From: an uncultured Sulfurovum sp.
Lineage (GTDB): Bacteria > Campylobacterota > Campylobacteria > Campylobacterales > Sulfurovaceae
Assembly (NCBI GenBank): GCA_902727915.1
Contig: CACVAU010000084.1
Span: 1 to 64,000 of the forward strand
Direction: 5' to 3'
DNA: 64,000 nucleotides
Shown here: positions 8,000-16,638 of the stretch, in pieces
Layout of the letters: each line of letters starts with the position of its first letter
How positions within the stretch are numbered: the first letter of the stretch is position 1
Notes under the pieces: model-generated
Databases searched by the model: none
Seen by the model: the letters and a program-made list of their open reading frames with translations, nothing else
Told to the model about the DNA's origin: nothing
Made by a program: the position numbers and the translations under genes

Positions 8000-8824
8000 T
8001 TATTGGGCTATAAGTTTTGCATACCACACTTTGGTGGATATATCTGTTAATTTTGCCAATAATTTTGCTTTGACTTTAGGCTGTAAATCAAGTGATAAAA
8101 CATCCTCTACATATAAGGCTTTTGCCTCTTCTTTTCGCATGGAGATGACAACAACCCATTCACCTTTAGTGTTAATTATATTACTGTTAAACTGCTGTAG
8201 AATTTCTTCTGCTGAACCTCTATAATAATGTTGAAATTTTTTAGAAAGTTCTTTAGCAAAAAAAACCTCTCGATGCGCATCAATATTGACAATTTCATTA
8301 ATTAATTTTTCAATTCTATGTGGTGCTTCATAAAGAACCATATTACTAGAACCATTCATAATTTCTATAAGCTTAGTGCTTCGCTCAGCTCCTTTTTGTG
8401 GTAAAAAAGCACAAAAAGTAAATGCACCTTCTTCAAAACCTGATGCTGCATAAGCTGTCGTCACAGCCGTTCCACCGGGTAAGACATCATAAGCAATGGT
8501 ATTCTTCTGACAATACAGCACTAAAAGCTGTCCAGGATCAGAAATAACAGGCATACCTGCATCTGAAACATAAGCAACTTCTTCTTGCTCTAAACGTGAT
8601 GCTATTTCTTTAAGACGCTCAGTACCATTATGTTCATGAAAAGATAAAAACTGAACCTCATCAGAAGGGTAAGTAAAATCAAAACGTGCTTCTAAAATAC
8701 GTAATAATCGTTTGGTTTCTCGTGTATCTTCACATAAAAACAATGTGGTTTGTTCAAAAGCTTTTAAAGCACGAATAGTGATGTCTTGTGGGTTTCCAAG
8801 AGGGGTCGGAATAAATGTCAGCAT
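8000..8824 (-). CDS. rsmI: 16S rRNA (cytidine-1402-2'-O)-methyltransferase
   Basis: RsmI of the tetrapyrrole-methylase-like family; it 2'-O-methylates C1402 in the decoding centre. Recognisable blocks are FIPTPLGNPQDITIRALKA at the N-terminus, LCEDTRETKRLL, the FHEHNGTERL segment, VSDAGMPVISDPGQLLV, LPGGTAVTTAYAASGF and LYEAPHRIEKL. The length of 274 residues is normal. It is separated from rpmE upstream by a terminator and is followed by rlmB after 49 bases. Confidence 0.95.
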   Translation of the reverse strand: MLTFIPTPLGNPQDITIRALKAFEQTTLFLCEDTRETKRLLRILEARFDFTYPSDEVQFLSFHEHNGTERLKEIASRLEQEEVAYVSDAGMPVISDPGQLLVLYCQKNTIAYDVLPGGTAVTTAYAASGFEEGAFTFCAFLPQKGAERSTKLIEIMNGSSNMVLYEAPHRIEKLINEIVNIDAHREVFFAKELSKKFQHYYRGSAEEILQQFNSNIINTKGEWVVVISMRKEEAKALYVEDVLSLDLQPKVKAKLLAKLTDISTKVWYAKLIAQ

Positions 8825-8890
8825 AGTGTCTCTAATTATAAATGTAGGTAGGTATATGAGCCAACTGCTAAAGTTGACATTGTTTTGTAG

Positions 8891-8913
8891 TAAAAAGGAG
8901 CTTTTGCTCCTTT
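8891..8913 (-). terminator. Intrinsic terminator after rpmE
   Basis: On the minus strand an AAAGGAGC stem, AAAA loop and GCTCCTTT are followed by TTTTTA. It starts 20 bases after the rpmE stop and precedes rsmI, so rpmE can be expressed separately. Confidence 0.8.
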
Positions 8914-8932
8914 AGTTCCTTTAAAAAAGTGA

Positions 8933-9130
8933 TTAAAGGTTGTATTTTTTCTTAAACTTATCAATTCTTCCAGCAGCATCAACACTTCTTTCTGAACCTG
9001 TAAAGAATGGGTGACATTCATTACAAATATCAATTGTCATCTCTGATTTGTTTGTTCTAATTTCAAATTCATTTCCACATGCACATTTCACAGCACATAC
9101 TTGGTAATCTGGGTGAATATCTTTTCTCAT
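8933..9130 (-). CDS. rpmE: 50S ribosomal protein L31, zinc-binding form
   Basis: A 65-residue L31. The first cysteines lie in [11 protein letters not shown] (about 13-23) and the second pair is CNEC (about 36-39), giving the Cys set of the zinc-binding form. [20 protein letters not shown] is the family signature. AAGG stands 9 bases before ATG. It has its own strong promoter 170 bases upstream, a long structured leader and a terminator, so it looks like a monocistronic unit. Confidence 0.97.
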   Translation of the reverse strand: MRKDIHPDYQVCAVKCACGNEFEIRTNKSEMTIDICNECHPFFTGSERSVDAAGRIDKFKKKYNL

Positions 9131-9310
9131 AATAAGACCTTTTAAAGTAATTTTTGACGAAATAAATTTCGTATGTCAGGTCACTAACCTGCTCTAGCTT
9201 TCACTCTTCTTCCAAAAATATAAACCATACATATCCATAATGCCTAAATTTTTAGAAAGTTATTCTCGTAATGCTCTCAGCAATACGGGAAATTTCGAGC
9301 GAATTATAGC
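9131..9310 (-). promoter_or_regulatory. rpmE promoter and long structured leader
   Basis: On the minus strand TTTTTGCTATAAT (TATAAT at 9303-9308) matches the extended -10 pattern of Campylobacterota housekeeping promoters. Transcription would start near 9296, leaving a leader of about 165 bases. It contains three hairpins: CGTA-TGCT/AGCA-TACG (9267-9287, one mismatched pair), CAGGT/ACCTG near 9177-9191, and ACGAAAT/ATTTCGT near 9157-9172. It may be a cis-regulator of L31 or an independent small RNA. The rest of the gap to 9429 is AT-rich with no gene seen. Confidence 0.55.
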
Positions 9311-9429
9311 AAAAAGGACTTTATAAAAAGTTTTACAAATCCGTTTATGGAATATTAATAAAAAATATATATACTGTTTTCCATACAATGCTAAATTAAC
9401 ACGATTTAAAATAATTAAAGGAATCTAAA

Positions 9430-10389
9430 ATGCCTAGTCTTAAAAAATTATTATTAACCTTCAGTGTTTTCACTCTCACACTTACCTATGCTGAAGATGT
9501 TAAACCATGGGCTATTGCCTTACAAAACCTTACACAACAAGAACATCATGTTATTGTTGACAAAGGAACAGAACGTCCCTACACAGGTAAATACCTAAAT
9601 AATAAAGAAAAAGGTACCTACACCTGTAAAGTTTGTGACACACCTCTATATAAATCAGATGACAAGTTCAATTCTAACTGTGGATGGCCCAGTTTTGACG
9701 ATGAAATAAAAGGAGCAGTTAAACGTACAACAGATGCCGATGGTCGTAGAACAGAAATTCTTTGTGCTAATTGTGATGCACATTTAGGACATGTATTTAA
9801 AGGTGAAGGTTTTACTCCTAAAAATACTCGTCACTGCGTTAACTCTATCTCATTAAATTTTAAAAAAGAAAATGAGAAAAAGACAAAAAAAGAACTAAAA
9901 AAAAATACTCTAAAACGTGCCTATTTTGCAGGGGGTTGCTTCTGGGGTGTTGAATATCATTTAGAAGCTATCAAAGGGGTCAAAGATGCTATCTCTGGTT
10001 ACATGGGTGGACATACAAAAAATCCTAGCTATTATGATGTTATTAGAAAAAAAACAGGACATTTAGAAACTGTAGAAATTGTTTATGACCCCAAAATAGT
10101 AACTTATGAAACACTGGCAAAAGCTTTTTTTGAGATTCACGACCCAACCCAAACCGATGGTCAAGGACCAGACATTGGATCACAATATCTCTCTGCTATT
10201 TTTGTACAAAATGAAGATGAGAAAAAAACCGTTCAAAAATTAATTAAAATTTTGGAATCTAAAGGGCTAAAAATAGCCACTAAGATTATAAATGGTCATG
10301 TTTTCTATAAAGCTGAAGACAATCATCAAGACTACTATGAACAAAAAGGTTCCAAACCTTATTGTCATGCTTATAAAAAGAGGTTTTAG
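9430..10389 (+). CDS. msrBA: Periplasmic methionine sulfoxide reductase, MsrB-MsrA fusion
   Basis: Repairs both epimers of oxidised methionine. A signal peptide (1-21, ending LTYA) directs it to the periplasm. The MsrB domain (about 28-145) has zinc cysteines C66/C69 and C112/C115, a GWPSF motif and the catalytic C136 in RHCVNS. A Lys-rich linker (about 146-163) leads to the MsrA domain (about 164-315), with catalytic C170 in GGCFWGVEYH, GYMGGHT and a DHHQDYY-like motif (EDNHQDYYEQ). AAAGGA is 8 bases before ATG. The domain order B-then-A is the reverse of PilB-type fusions from Neisseria and no thioredoxin domain is attached, so an external reductant is needed. Confidence 0.95.
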   Translation: MPSLKKLLLTFSVFTLTLTYAEDVKPWAIALQNLTQQEHHVIVDKGTERPYTGKYLNNKEKGTYTCKVCDTPLYKSDDKFNSNCGWPSFDDEIKGAVKRTTDADGRRTEILCANCDAHLGHVFKGEGFTPKNTRHCVNSISLNFKKENEKKTKKELKKNTLKRAYFAGGCFWGVEYHLEAIKGVKDAISGYMGGHTKNPSYYDVIRKKTGHLETVEIVYDPKIVTYETLAKAFFEIHDPTQTDGQGPDIGSQYLSAIFVQNEDEKKTVQKLIKILESKGLKIATKIINGHVFYKAEDNHQDYYEQKGSKPYCHAYKKRF

Positions 10390-10398
10390 AACCTCTTT
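10377..10398. terminator. Shared terminator between msrBA and peroxidase gene
   Basis: AAAGAGGTT-TTAG-AACCTCTTT, a 9-bp stem whose loop is the end of the msrBA stop codon. On the minus strand it is followed by TTTTTAT, so it ends the peroxidase transcript and probably also msrBA. Confidence 0.8.
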
Positions 10399-10403
10399 AG
10401 CTT

Positions 10404-11870
10404 CTATAATATACTTCCATTATAACCAATGGCATCCAATTGTTTTCCATTAGGGTCTTCATTCACTGTTGGTATCCATTTCTTTAAACATTCTCGATCT
10501 TTGACACAAGGATCCGTTAGAGTTTCTAAAAAACTTAATAATTCTTGCACTTCAAAATCTTTTAATTCAACATTTTGTAAAACTTCTTCCTTAGAAACTC
10601 TATCTTCTGTCAGTTTTTTTAGCATTGGTTCTGCCTTAGCCGTAATACTATCTATATTTTGAATACCAACTTGTGTTAACTGTGTGAGATCATAATTTTG
10701 AATGGCTTGACTTGGATTTAAATGATGACGTACCACAGCTTCTAAAGAAGTATAAGCCCCAGCGTGAGACCAAGGTCCAGTTTCAGTAACATTCAATAAA
10801 GTAGGTGTTCTGAATTTAAACATATCCTCTTCATCTTTTGTAATGTTAAATCGACCAAAATCACTGCTTCCATCTAATCCATTGCCTTTACCTCTACCTA
10901 TTTGAGGCATGACTATATTATGAAAACTTTCATCTGAAAATAAATCTCCAGTATGACAACTGGCACAATTAGCTCCCCCCTTAGAAACAGGATTAAAAAA
11001 AAGCAATGCACCTTTTTTAGCTTCATTTGAAATAGCTTTTGTATTCCCTTCGATATAGTCTTTCCAAGGTGTATTTGAAAAGGCTTGTGAGTTCTCATAC
11101 TCCCCAATGGCTTTGGCAATATTTTGTTCAGTAATTAACTCTTGGGCTGTTCCTTCTAGCTGATCAAAGGCTAACTGAAATTTTTTCAACCAATAGTCAT
11201 GATCTTCTAATCTATTCTCCCCTTCAGCATAACCACCCAGCCTACTTGCAATATAATCCCTAATTTCTTGATTATTTTTCTCTTGATGATCAAAACCTTT
11301 CATCTCTTCTGGTGAAGTCACAGGAAAACGTGCTTGAGCTGAAGCTAAATTATCTGTTGCCAAAGGATCAACAATATTAAGCCCAGAATCAGGGGTAGAA
11401 ATACCATTCGCTAATGTACTTAAACGACCATCATGAAACAATACTTTATTCCAACCAAGTACATTAAATGTTGTTGGTGCATTTCTAGGCACAGGTGGTC
11501 CTGCATCATTTTCTTTTGAATCCGTACTATGTAAACGTCCTTCTCCTAGTAAATCTTCAGATTCTGCTCCAACACCAATGGGTAACGATAGCCTATCTCC
11601 TCCACCTAACATCGGATGATGACAGGTAACACAAGCTGAATCACTATCAGCACCTAAAGACTTAGAGAAGAAAAGATGCATACCCAATTGTGTTTTTGCA
11701 CTTTCAATATCTGGTATTTCTTTCCCTTTTAATGCATCCCCTGTTAAATTATTTTCATCAATAATAAGATTTAACGCATTATCAACACTGTTATTCCCAT
11801 CACAAGCCATATTTATGTATCCAAAGATAAGCATAAATCCTATCCCTAAACCTTTATTAAAACTTTGCAT
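10404..11870 (-). CDS. Di-heme cytochrome c peroxidase/MauG-family lipoprotein
   Basis: Exported di-heme enzyme of the bacterial cytochrome c peroxidase/MauG family. The N-terminal membrane segment ends in a lipobox-like YINMAC (Cys23), so it is probably a lipoprotein. The two heme sites are CVTCH (80-84) and CASCH (302-306), typical in number and spacing. It is likely to reduce H2O2 or oxidise a protein or small substrate at the membrane. The length of 488 residues is longer than classical CcpA (about 340) and includes an insert between the hemes and a C-terminal extension. It is divergent from a lipoprotein gene with which it shares mirror-image promoters. Confidence 0.88.
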   Translation of the reverse strand: MQSFNKGLGIGFMLIFGYINMACDGNNSVDNALNLIIDENNLTGDALKGKEIPDIESAKTQLGMHLFFSKSLGADSDSACVTCHHPMLGGGDRLSLPIGVGAESEDLLGEGRLHSTDSKENDAGPPVPRNAPTTFNVLGWNKVLFHDGRLSTLANGISTPDSGLNIVDPLATDNLASAQARFPVTSPEEMKGFDHQEKNNQEIRDYIASRLGGYAEGENRLEDHDYWLKKFQLAFDQLEGTAQELITEQNIAKAIGEYENSQAFSNTPWKDYIEGNTKAISNEAKKGALLFFNPVSKGGANCASCHTGDLFSDESFHNIVMPQIGRGKGNGLDGSSDFGRFNITKDEEDMFKFRTPTLLNVTETGPWSHAGAYTSLEAVVRHHLNPSQAIQNYDLTQLTQVGIQNIDSITAKAEPMLKKLTEDRVSKEEVLQNVELKDFEVQELLSFLETLTDPCVKDRECLKKWIPTVNEDPNGKQLDAIGYNGSIL

Positions 11871-11896
11871 ATTTTTCCTTTGTATTATTCACGGAA

Positions 11897-12000
11897 ATCA
11901 TACACTTCAAAAGTATCATAAATGTATCAAACTCTTGTTTATCTTAATTTTCATAAGTTTTTATTTGTGATACATTTGTGATACATTTACTCATTATCAT
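11897..12000. promoter_or_regulatory. Mirror-image divergent promoters with 11-bp phased operators
   Basis: Toward the lipoprotein: TGATAC at 11968-11973 and 11979-11984 (11-bp phase), then exactly 10 bases, then TATCAT (11995-12000) as -10. Toward the peroxidase, on the minus strand: TGATAC at 11924-11929 and 11913-11918 (11-bp phase), exactly 10 bases, then TATGAT (11897-11902). Direct repeats one helical turn apart over the -35 region are typical of OmpR/PhoB-class activator sites. Both leaders also share AATACAAAGGA before the start codon. Co-activation of the two genes by one response regulator is inferred. Confidence 0.65.
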
Positions 12001-12029
12001 ATGCTATTCAAAAATACAAAGGATACACA

Positions 12030-12779
12030 ATGAATAAAAAAATAAATACAAGCTGGATATTAGTTCCATTAAGCTTCATACTCATTGGATGTGGTGACAC
12101 CTCCAATACAAGTTCAATCGATTTAAGCACTTATTTAGAGACCGATAATATGTCAAAAAATTATCAAAAAATTGAAACAAAAAAAGGTGAAATTGTCACA
12201 GACAATACTTTTCCAACAACAAGCATTGTTAGCAACAATCGAGTTGAACGAAACTTTCCAAATAATGTACAAGTAGTTATTAATATTGGAGAAAACACCA
12301 TTATTAAAAATGATATCTCTAGTGAAGGAAATACCAGCACCTCATTTAAACGTTTGGTCAATGTAGGTGACACCTTAAACTATTATGATGTTAATCTTAC
12401 TAAAGCTTTAGAAGAAAATGAACAAACAATTGGAACACAAAACCTGAAAGGTCATAAAACCTGTGTACTTGAAAGTAAGCTAAATGGTTTTACACATGAG
12501 ACACATACCTATACAGGAGATATTGTAAGAGTAAAATGTACCTTAGATGTCAAAGTAACAACCACGGTCAAAGACGAATTTCTAGCTACTTCAAACTATA
12601 GTAATGGTACGGTAGATATGGTTGATAGCTTTTACATGCACAGTAAAAAATCTGAAGGACTTATTGCTTTTATTGATGATGATTGTCTTATAAATAACAA
12701 TATCAGTATCCCCAATGATAACCAAGCTTGTACTGCTCAAAACAAAAATACGGAATATATGTACTATATAGAAAACTAA
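12030..12779 (+). CDS. Putative lipoprotein, unknown function
   Basis: A 249-residue protein with a lipoprotein signal (lipobox LIGC at about 18-21, then Gly-Asp). The mature part is Ser/Thr/Asn-rich and beta-strand-like, with four further cysteines (in KTCVLE, VKCTLD, DDCLI and QACTA) that could form two disulfides. No family was recognised. AAAGGA is 7 bases upstream. Its promoter mirrors that of the divergent di-heme peroxidase, so a joint role at the outer surface or in the periplasm is likely. Confidence 0.75.
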   Translation: MNKKINTSWILVPLSFILIGCGDTSNTSSIDLSTYLETDNMSKNYQKIETKKGEIVTDNTFPTTSIVSNNRVERNFPNNVQVVINIGENTIIKNDISSEGNTSTSFKRLVNVGDTLNYYDVNLTKALEENEQTIGTQNLKGHKTCVLESKLNGFTHETHTYTGDIVRVKCTLDVKVTTTVKDEFLATSNYSNGTVDMVDSFYMHSKKSEGLIAFIDDDCLINNNISIPNDNQACTAQNKNTEYMYYIEN

Positions 12780-12802
12780 ATCGTCATTTACACGCTTCTG
12801 AA

Positions 12803-12831
12803 GTAGAAAATAAGATGCTCTTATTTTCTAC
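12803..12831. terminator. Long hairpin between convergent genes
   Basis: A perfect 13-bp stem (GTAGAAAATAAGA, loop TGC, TCTTATTTTCTAC) lies between the convergent lipoprotein and antiporter genes. There is no long U-run on either strand; position and strength suggest a bidirectional transcription end. Confidence 0.6.
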
Positions 12832-12852
12832 AACAAGTATCAATTAACCCAC

Positions 12853-14193
12853 TCAATGAACCTCTCTAGCCACTTCATCATCAAACGCTTTTTTATTAAA
12901 CATAATAATTCCAACCAAAACCGTTGCATAGACAAAGGTAGACAATAAAATCACCCCTATAACAATGGCTTCAAACATCTCTTGGTGTTCAAAGCCTTTG
13001 GGTAACATTTGAAGCATAACAACGGAAAGCCCCCCTTTTATTCCTGCAAAAAGCAATACTGACCACCAACGTACCCCAATGTCTGTCATTTTTTTGGTCA
13101 AATTAGACACAATACCAAAGGTTCCCATCATAAAAGCTCTAATAAGTGTAGTGATTAAAAACATGAGGAATATCTCTGTTTTATACTTTAACAAAGCATC
13201 AAACTCCACAATACTTGCCATTGACATAAATAAAAAGGTATTCGCAAGTAGTGCCAATACAGCCACATAATTCAAGTTTTGTTTATGACGTTCTATGCTA
13301 CTTACATCTGTTGAGAGTTTACGCGTGATACCACTCATAAATCCTGTCGAAAAGATTTTTTTATTTTTATTTGCACGGTTCACAATACTTCGGGCTTTTT
13401 CCACTTGGCGTTCTTTTTCATCAAAAGATTTTTGAGTAATGGTATTGAGCGTAATAATGCCCACAATAACAGCTAAAAGCCCAGCAAAATGAAAAATTTC
13501 AGCGATTTCAAATGCCCCATAAGCTGTTAATAAAATGACAACTAACTCACTCATTGGGTCTGATGTTAAACGCATAAGCGTAACACCAGCGTAACCTACT
13601 ACCAAACCAATAATGACTGAAAAAAAGATAACTTTAGCTGAAACAAGGACGATATCTACTGCCCCTATTTGAACCCCATTTATCATTGGTATGGCAATAA
13701 ACATAAAAATAATTAGCGCTGTTGCATCATTAAAAAGTGATTCTCCTTCAGCCAAAATAGCCAACTTATGAGGAACATTAAATGATGAGAAAACAGAAAC
13801 AACCGAAACAGGATCAGTTGCCAAAACCATTGCGAAAAGTGCAATGATTGCGCCTGTCGAAAGTGCATATTCCATAAAAAAAGTATTGGCAGCAATAATG
13901 CCAAATGTAATGGAAATAGCGACTGAAAATGCTGCGACATAAAGAAGACTCAAAGCATTTTTTCTCAAATCATCAAGTTTTAATAGCAAAGCATCAGCAG
14001 CTATTAAAATGGGAATTAAAAACAAAACCAAATCAGCAAAAGTTTCATCTGAGAAAAGAACCATTTGAGGGAACATATAGTAAAAACCATAACTCAGTGT
14101 AATGAGTGAAATTGGCGAAGGAATCTTAAAATATTTTTGTAGTTCAATGGCAATAAATAAAATAGTTAATAGGGCTAAAAGTGTTAATATCAT
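12853..14193 (-). CDS. Na+(K+)/H+ antiporter, CPA1 family
   Basis: Cation:proton antiporter of the NhaP/CPA1 type with about 12 membrane segments in 446 residues. The ion-binding region includes MVLATDPVSVVSVF (about 123-136) and GESLFNDATALIIF (about 153-166), the two Asp-containing helices that define the family. A cytoplasmic loop at about 255-295 is charged. The last segments contain GIKGGLSVVML (about 386-396), also a family hallmark. The role is pH and Na+ homeostasis in the inner membrane. It is a single gene with a terminator-like hairpin downstream. Confidence 0.92.
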   Translation of the reverse strand: MILTLLALLTILFIAIELQKYFKIPSPISLITLSYGFYYMFPQMVLFSDETFADLVLFLIPILIAADALLLKLDDLRKNALSLLYVAAFSVAISITFGIIAANTFFMEYALSTGAIIALFAMVLATDPVSVVSVFSSFNVPHKLAILAEGESLFNDATALIIFMFIAIPMINGVQIGAVDIVLVSAKVIFFSVIIGLVVGYAGVTLMRLTSDPMSELVVILLTAYGAFEIAEIFHFAGLLAVIVGIITLNTITQKSFDEKERQVEKARSIVNRANKNKKIFSTGFMSGITRKLSTDVSSIERHKQNLNYVAVLALLANTFLFMSMASIVEFDALLKYKTEIFLMFLITTLIRAFMMGTFGIVSNLTKKMTDIGVRWWSVLLFAGIKGGLSVVMLQMLPKGFEHQEMFEAIVIGVILLSTFVYATVLVGIIMFNKKAFDDEVAREVH

Positions 14194-14263
14194 AGCTTGG
14201 TACCTTAATTTAAAATTAAAGTATTTTAGCGATTTGTCACTATTGTTTAGATTATTTTATGCC

Positions 14264-15445
14264 TTAAAGTAGAGGTCTAGATTTCGCTTTTTTACCAAGT
14301 AACAAAAATAAAATTCCAAAAGAAACGATAAAGGCTGTGACATAAAGTGTCATATTATAATTTCCAAAATGCTCAAAAAGTGCCACACTGTACAACGGTG
14401 CTGTGACTTGTCCTATACCATAAGCAGCCGTCATTGCTCCCATAAAAACAACTGGATTTTTTCCTGCCAATTTTCCTCCATGATGCATAAAAAGTGCCAC
14501 ATGACCAATAAATGTACTCCCATACAAGGCACCACTGAGAAGATTTAAAACCATATTATTGGTTAAAGTGGGAATGAGTATGCCAGTTATTTGTAAGACA
14601 AAAGTAAAAATAATAATATTTTCACTGCCATACCTTTGTGCCAATCGCATCCAAATAATGGCTGAAGGAATACCTACTAGCCCAACAATTAACCACCCTA
14701 AACTACCAAATCCATCTAAGCCATCAAGAGAGTTTATAATATCTGGAAAGAAAGTTGCTTGAACAACAAAACCAACACCTGCTGTAAAATATGCCAAAAT
14801 TAAAAGTATTACATAAGGGCTAAACATGGCTCTGGAAAGTTCATATTTAACAGCATCTTTTTTTAATGCTTTATCAAAAGACAAAATGTAAATGGAATAA
14901 AAAGAGACCAGCACAGCAAACAGTGCCAAAACCATCCACGCCTCTGACCATGTCCCCTCACGCAATACATAATATCCTATAAGTTCACTCACAGCAATAG
15001 CAAACCCTATGCCTGAGAAATGTATGCCCATCGCTTTTGTTTTGTCTTCATAATTAAGTTTAACCATCACAATAGAACTTCCAACAATTAACACCATTGC
15101 CGAACCAAAACCAGCCACAATACGCGATATAAACCATATGACTTCATTACTAACAGTTGCCAAGATAAAAGTGCTTAAAACACTTATAATCATTCCAATT
15201 CTAAAAAATATAACTTTGATATTAATGTCTTTAAGAAAAACAGAAAACAAAGCACCACTTAAATATCCAGCATAATTAAAAGAAGCAAAAAGCCCTGCAT
15301 TGCTAATGCTTAAAAAGTCATCCAACATAGAGGGTAAAAGTGTGGTAAAAGCAAATCGTGCCACACCTAGTCCCACGATAATTGATAGGACTCCTGCTAA
15401 AAGAATGTTCAAGTTTTTATTTTTATCCAACAAAGTTATATTCAT
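14264..15445 (-). CDS. MFS transporter, YbfB/YjiJ-like
   Basis: Major facilitator superfamily permease with 12 predicted membrane helices (393 residues). The N-terminal segment LSIIVGLGVARFAFTTLLPSML and the FNYAGYLSGALF helix resemble the YbfB/YjiJ subgroup, whose substrates are mostly unknown. FISRIVAGFGSAMVLIVG is the helix-4 region. A sugar, amino acid or drug substrate cannot be chosen from sequence. The neighbouring DoxX and antiporter genes on the same strand give no firm hint. Confidence 0.88.
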   Translation of the reverse strand: MNITLLDKNKNLNILLAGVLSIIVGLGVARFAFTTLLPSMLDDFLSISNAGLFASFNYAGYLSGALFSVFLKDINIKVIFFRIGMIISVLSTFILATVSNEVIWFISRIVAGFGSAMVLIVGSSIVMVKLNYEDKTKAMGIHFSGIGFAIAVSELIGYYVLREGTWSEAWMVLALFAVLVSFYSIYILSFDKALKKDAVKYELSRAMFSPYVILLILAYFTAGVGFVVQATFFPDIINSLDGLDGFGSLGWLIVGLVGIPSAIIWMRLAQRYGSENIIIFTFVLQITGILIPTLTNNMVLNLLSGALYGSTFIGHVALFMHHGGKLAGKNPVVFMGAMTAAYGIGQVTAPLYSVALFEHFGNYNMTLYVTAFIVSFGILFLLLGKKAKSRPLL

Positions 15446-15509
15446 TTTGACATTCTAATCATTTATACTTCTAATGATATTAAAACTTCTTAACGAAATT
15501 CAAGCATTC

Positions 15510-15908
15510 TTATTGTCTCGCACGTGCGACATAGTTACCAGCACCCATAAAAAATAGGGACAAAGACCCCATTAAAAAGAACATCTGTACTTCAATGCCC
15601 CAAGCACCATGTTTAGTAAGCGTCCAAACATCTTTTAAATGTACCAAGTAAATAGCGCCTACCATCGCAACTAAAACAGTTAAGGCTGAAAGTCGTACTT
15701 GAATTCCCAATATAATTAATATGGGTGCTATTATCTCTGCAACATAGAGTCCATAAGCCAGTACAGCAGGTAGTTTATGGGCTACCAATGTCTCTTCTAT
15801 AAACCCAAGACCATGTTGTAGTTTAGCAATACCATGAAAGAGCATCAAGCCACCAATCATTAGTCTCAAAATCAATTTACCCAAATCATCATTATAAAAA
15901 ATTTTCAT
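15510..15908 (-). CDS. DoxX family membrane protein
   Basis: A 132-residue protein with four membrane helices. It has the DoxX signature near the N-terminus (LILRLMIGGLMLFHGIAKL) and a GIEVQMFFLMGSLSLFFMGAG C-terminal helix pair. DoxX proteins are linked to quinone/thiosulfate oxidation in some archaea and to oxidative-stress membrane complexes in others; the role here is unknown. AAGGATTAAT precedes the ATG. Confidence 0.9.
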   Translation of the reverse strand: MKIFYNDDLGKLILRLMIGGLMLFHGIAKLQHGLGFIEETLVAHKLPAVLAYGLYVAEIIAPILIILGIQVRLSALTVLVAMVGAIYLVHLKDVWTLTKHGAWGIEVQMFFLMGSLSLFFMGAGNYVARARQ

Positions 15909-15950
15909 ATTAATCCTTTTTTAGATTTTATGATAAAGTATCTTAATTGC

Positions 15951-16388
15951 TTATAAGTCTAAGTTTTTAACGTTCTTCATCATTGCACGCCAATCTTCAT
16001 CAAAATTACTAAAAATATACTGTTCACCATGAGGAATGGTACATCCTGAGCAATCTTGATGGACTTCAGCCACATCACCAACTTCTCTAACCGTACGTCT
16101 TCCACGTTTTGAACTAATGGAACAAATAGAGTGAAACTCCAGCTCTTCCTCTTGCTTAGGTGCTTTATTAAATCTAAAATGAGGACAGCCACACATATAA
16201 CAATTAAGTTCATACATTTCATGGCATTTCGTATTGGTCGCATACAGTTCACAAAAGTCTGGCTCTTTTTCTACCATATTTTCAAAGATAAAGTATTGAA
16301 CAATATCATACTCATCCAAGCCTTCAAGTTTTTTCATAATCGCTGCATGTTTCTTAGCATGTTCTTCATACCATTCATTATATATCAT
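15951..16388 (-). CDS. Cysteine-rich conserved protein, unknown
   Basis: A soluble 145-residue protein with nine to ten cysteines in clusters: CELYATNTKC, CYMCGC followed by PHFRF, SICS, and DCSGC followed by TIPHGEQYI. The spacings (CxxCxC and CxxC) would suit an iron-sulfur cluster or zinc sites. The protein has no signal peptide or membrane segment. No named family was recognised; it may be a small metal-binding protein restricted to this phylum. AAGGATTCCTAATG provides a ribosome site. Confidence 0.75.
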   Translation of the reverse strand: MIYNEWYEEHAKKHAAIMKKLEGLDEYDIVQYFIFENMVEKEPDFCELYATNTKCHEMYELNCYMCGCPHFRFNKAPKQEEELEFHSICSISSKRGRRTVREVGDVAEVHQDCSGCTIPHGEQYIFSNFDEDWRAMMKNVKNLDL

Positions 16389-16465
16389 TAGGAATCCTTA
16401 TAAAAATTGTAGTGTAGCATAATAAGTACCAATTCAAGAAAGTACCCAACTCTATAAATTTTAAA

Positions 16466-16580
16466 AGCTTAATAATGCGTAAAAGCAAAGAGGTTTATCT
16501 GGCATAATTAAAGAAGACTTGAAATTAACATGCAAAAAAATGACATTAAAAAAGTCACATTTCTTCCCTAACCCACAATA
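16466..16580 (+). pseudogene. Decayed copy of the glnS 5' end
   Basis: About 164 bases upstream of the glnS start, the ribosome-site/start block TTAATAATGC (16469-16478) recurs, followed in order by AAAGCAAAGA and a stretch that, with one indel, reads IIKEDLK and later SHFFPNPQ. These align with IVEEDLK and TRFPPEPN of GlnRS. It looks like a remnant of a duplicated or replaced glnS start. Stops and an indel rule out function. The rest of the 16389-16638 gap shows no gene. Confidence 0.5.
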
Positions 16581-16638
16581 AGCCCAAATTAGATAAAATA
16601 CCCACCTTAATATAAGTTCTACAATCAAAAGGTTAATA

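Noticed and set aside
9131..9300. TPP riboswitch in the rpmE leader because of a CTGAGA match
   Set aside because: The second conserved TPP arm is absent and the downstream gene is a ribosomal protein.
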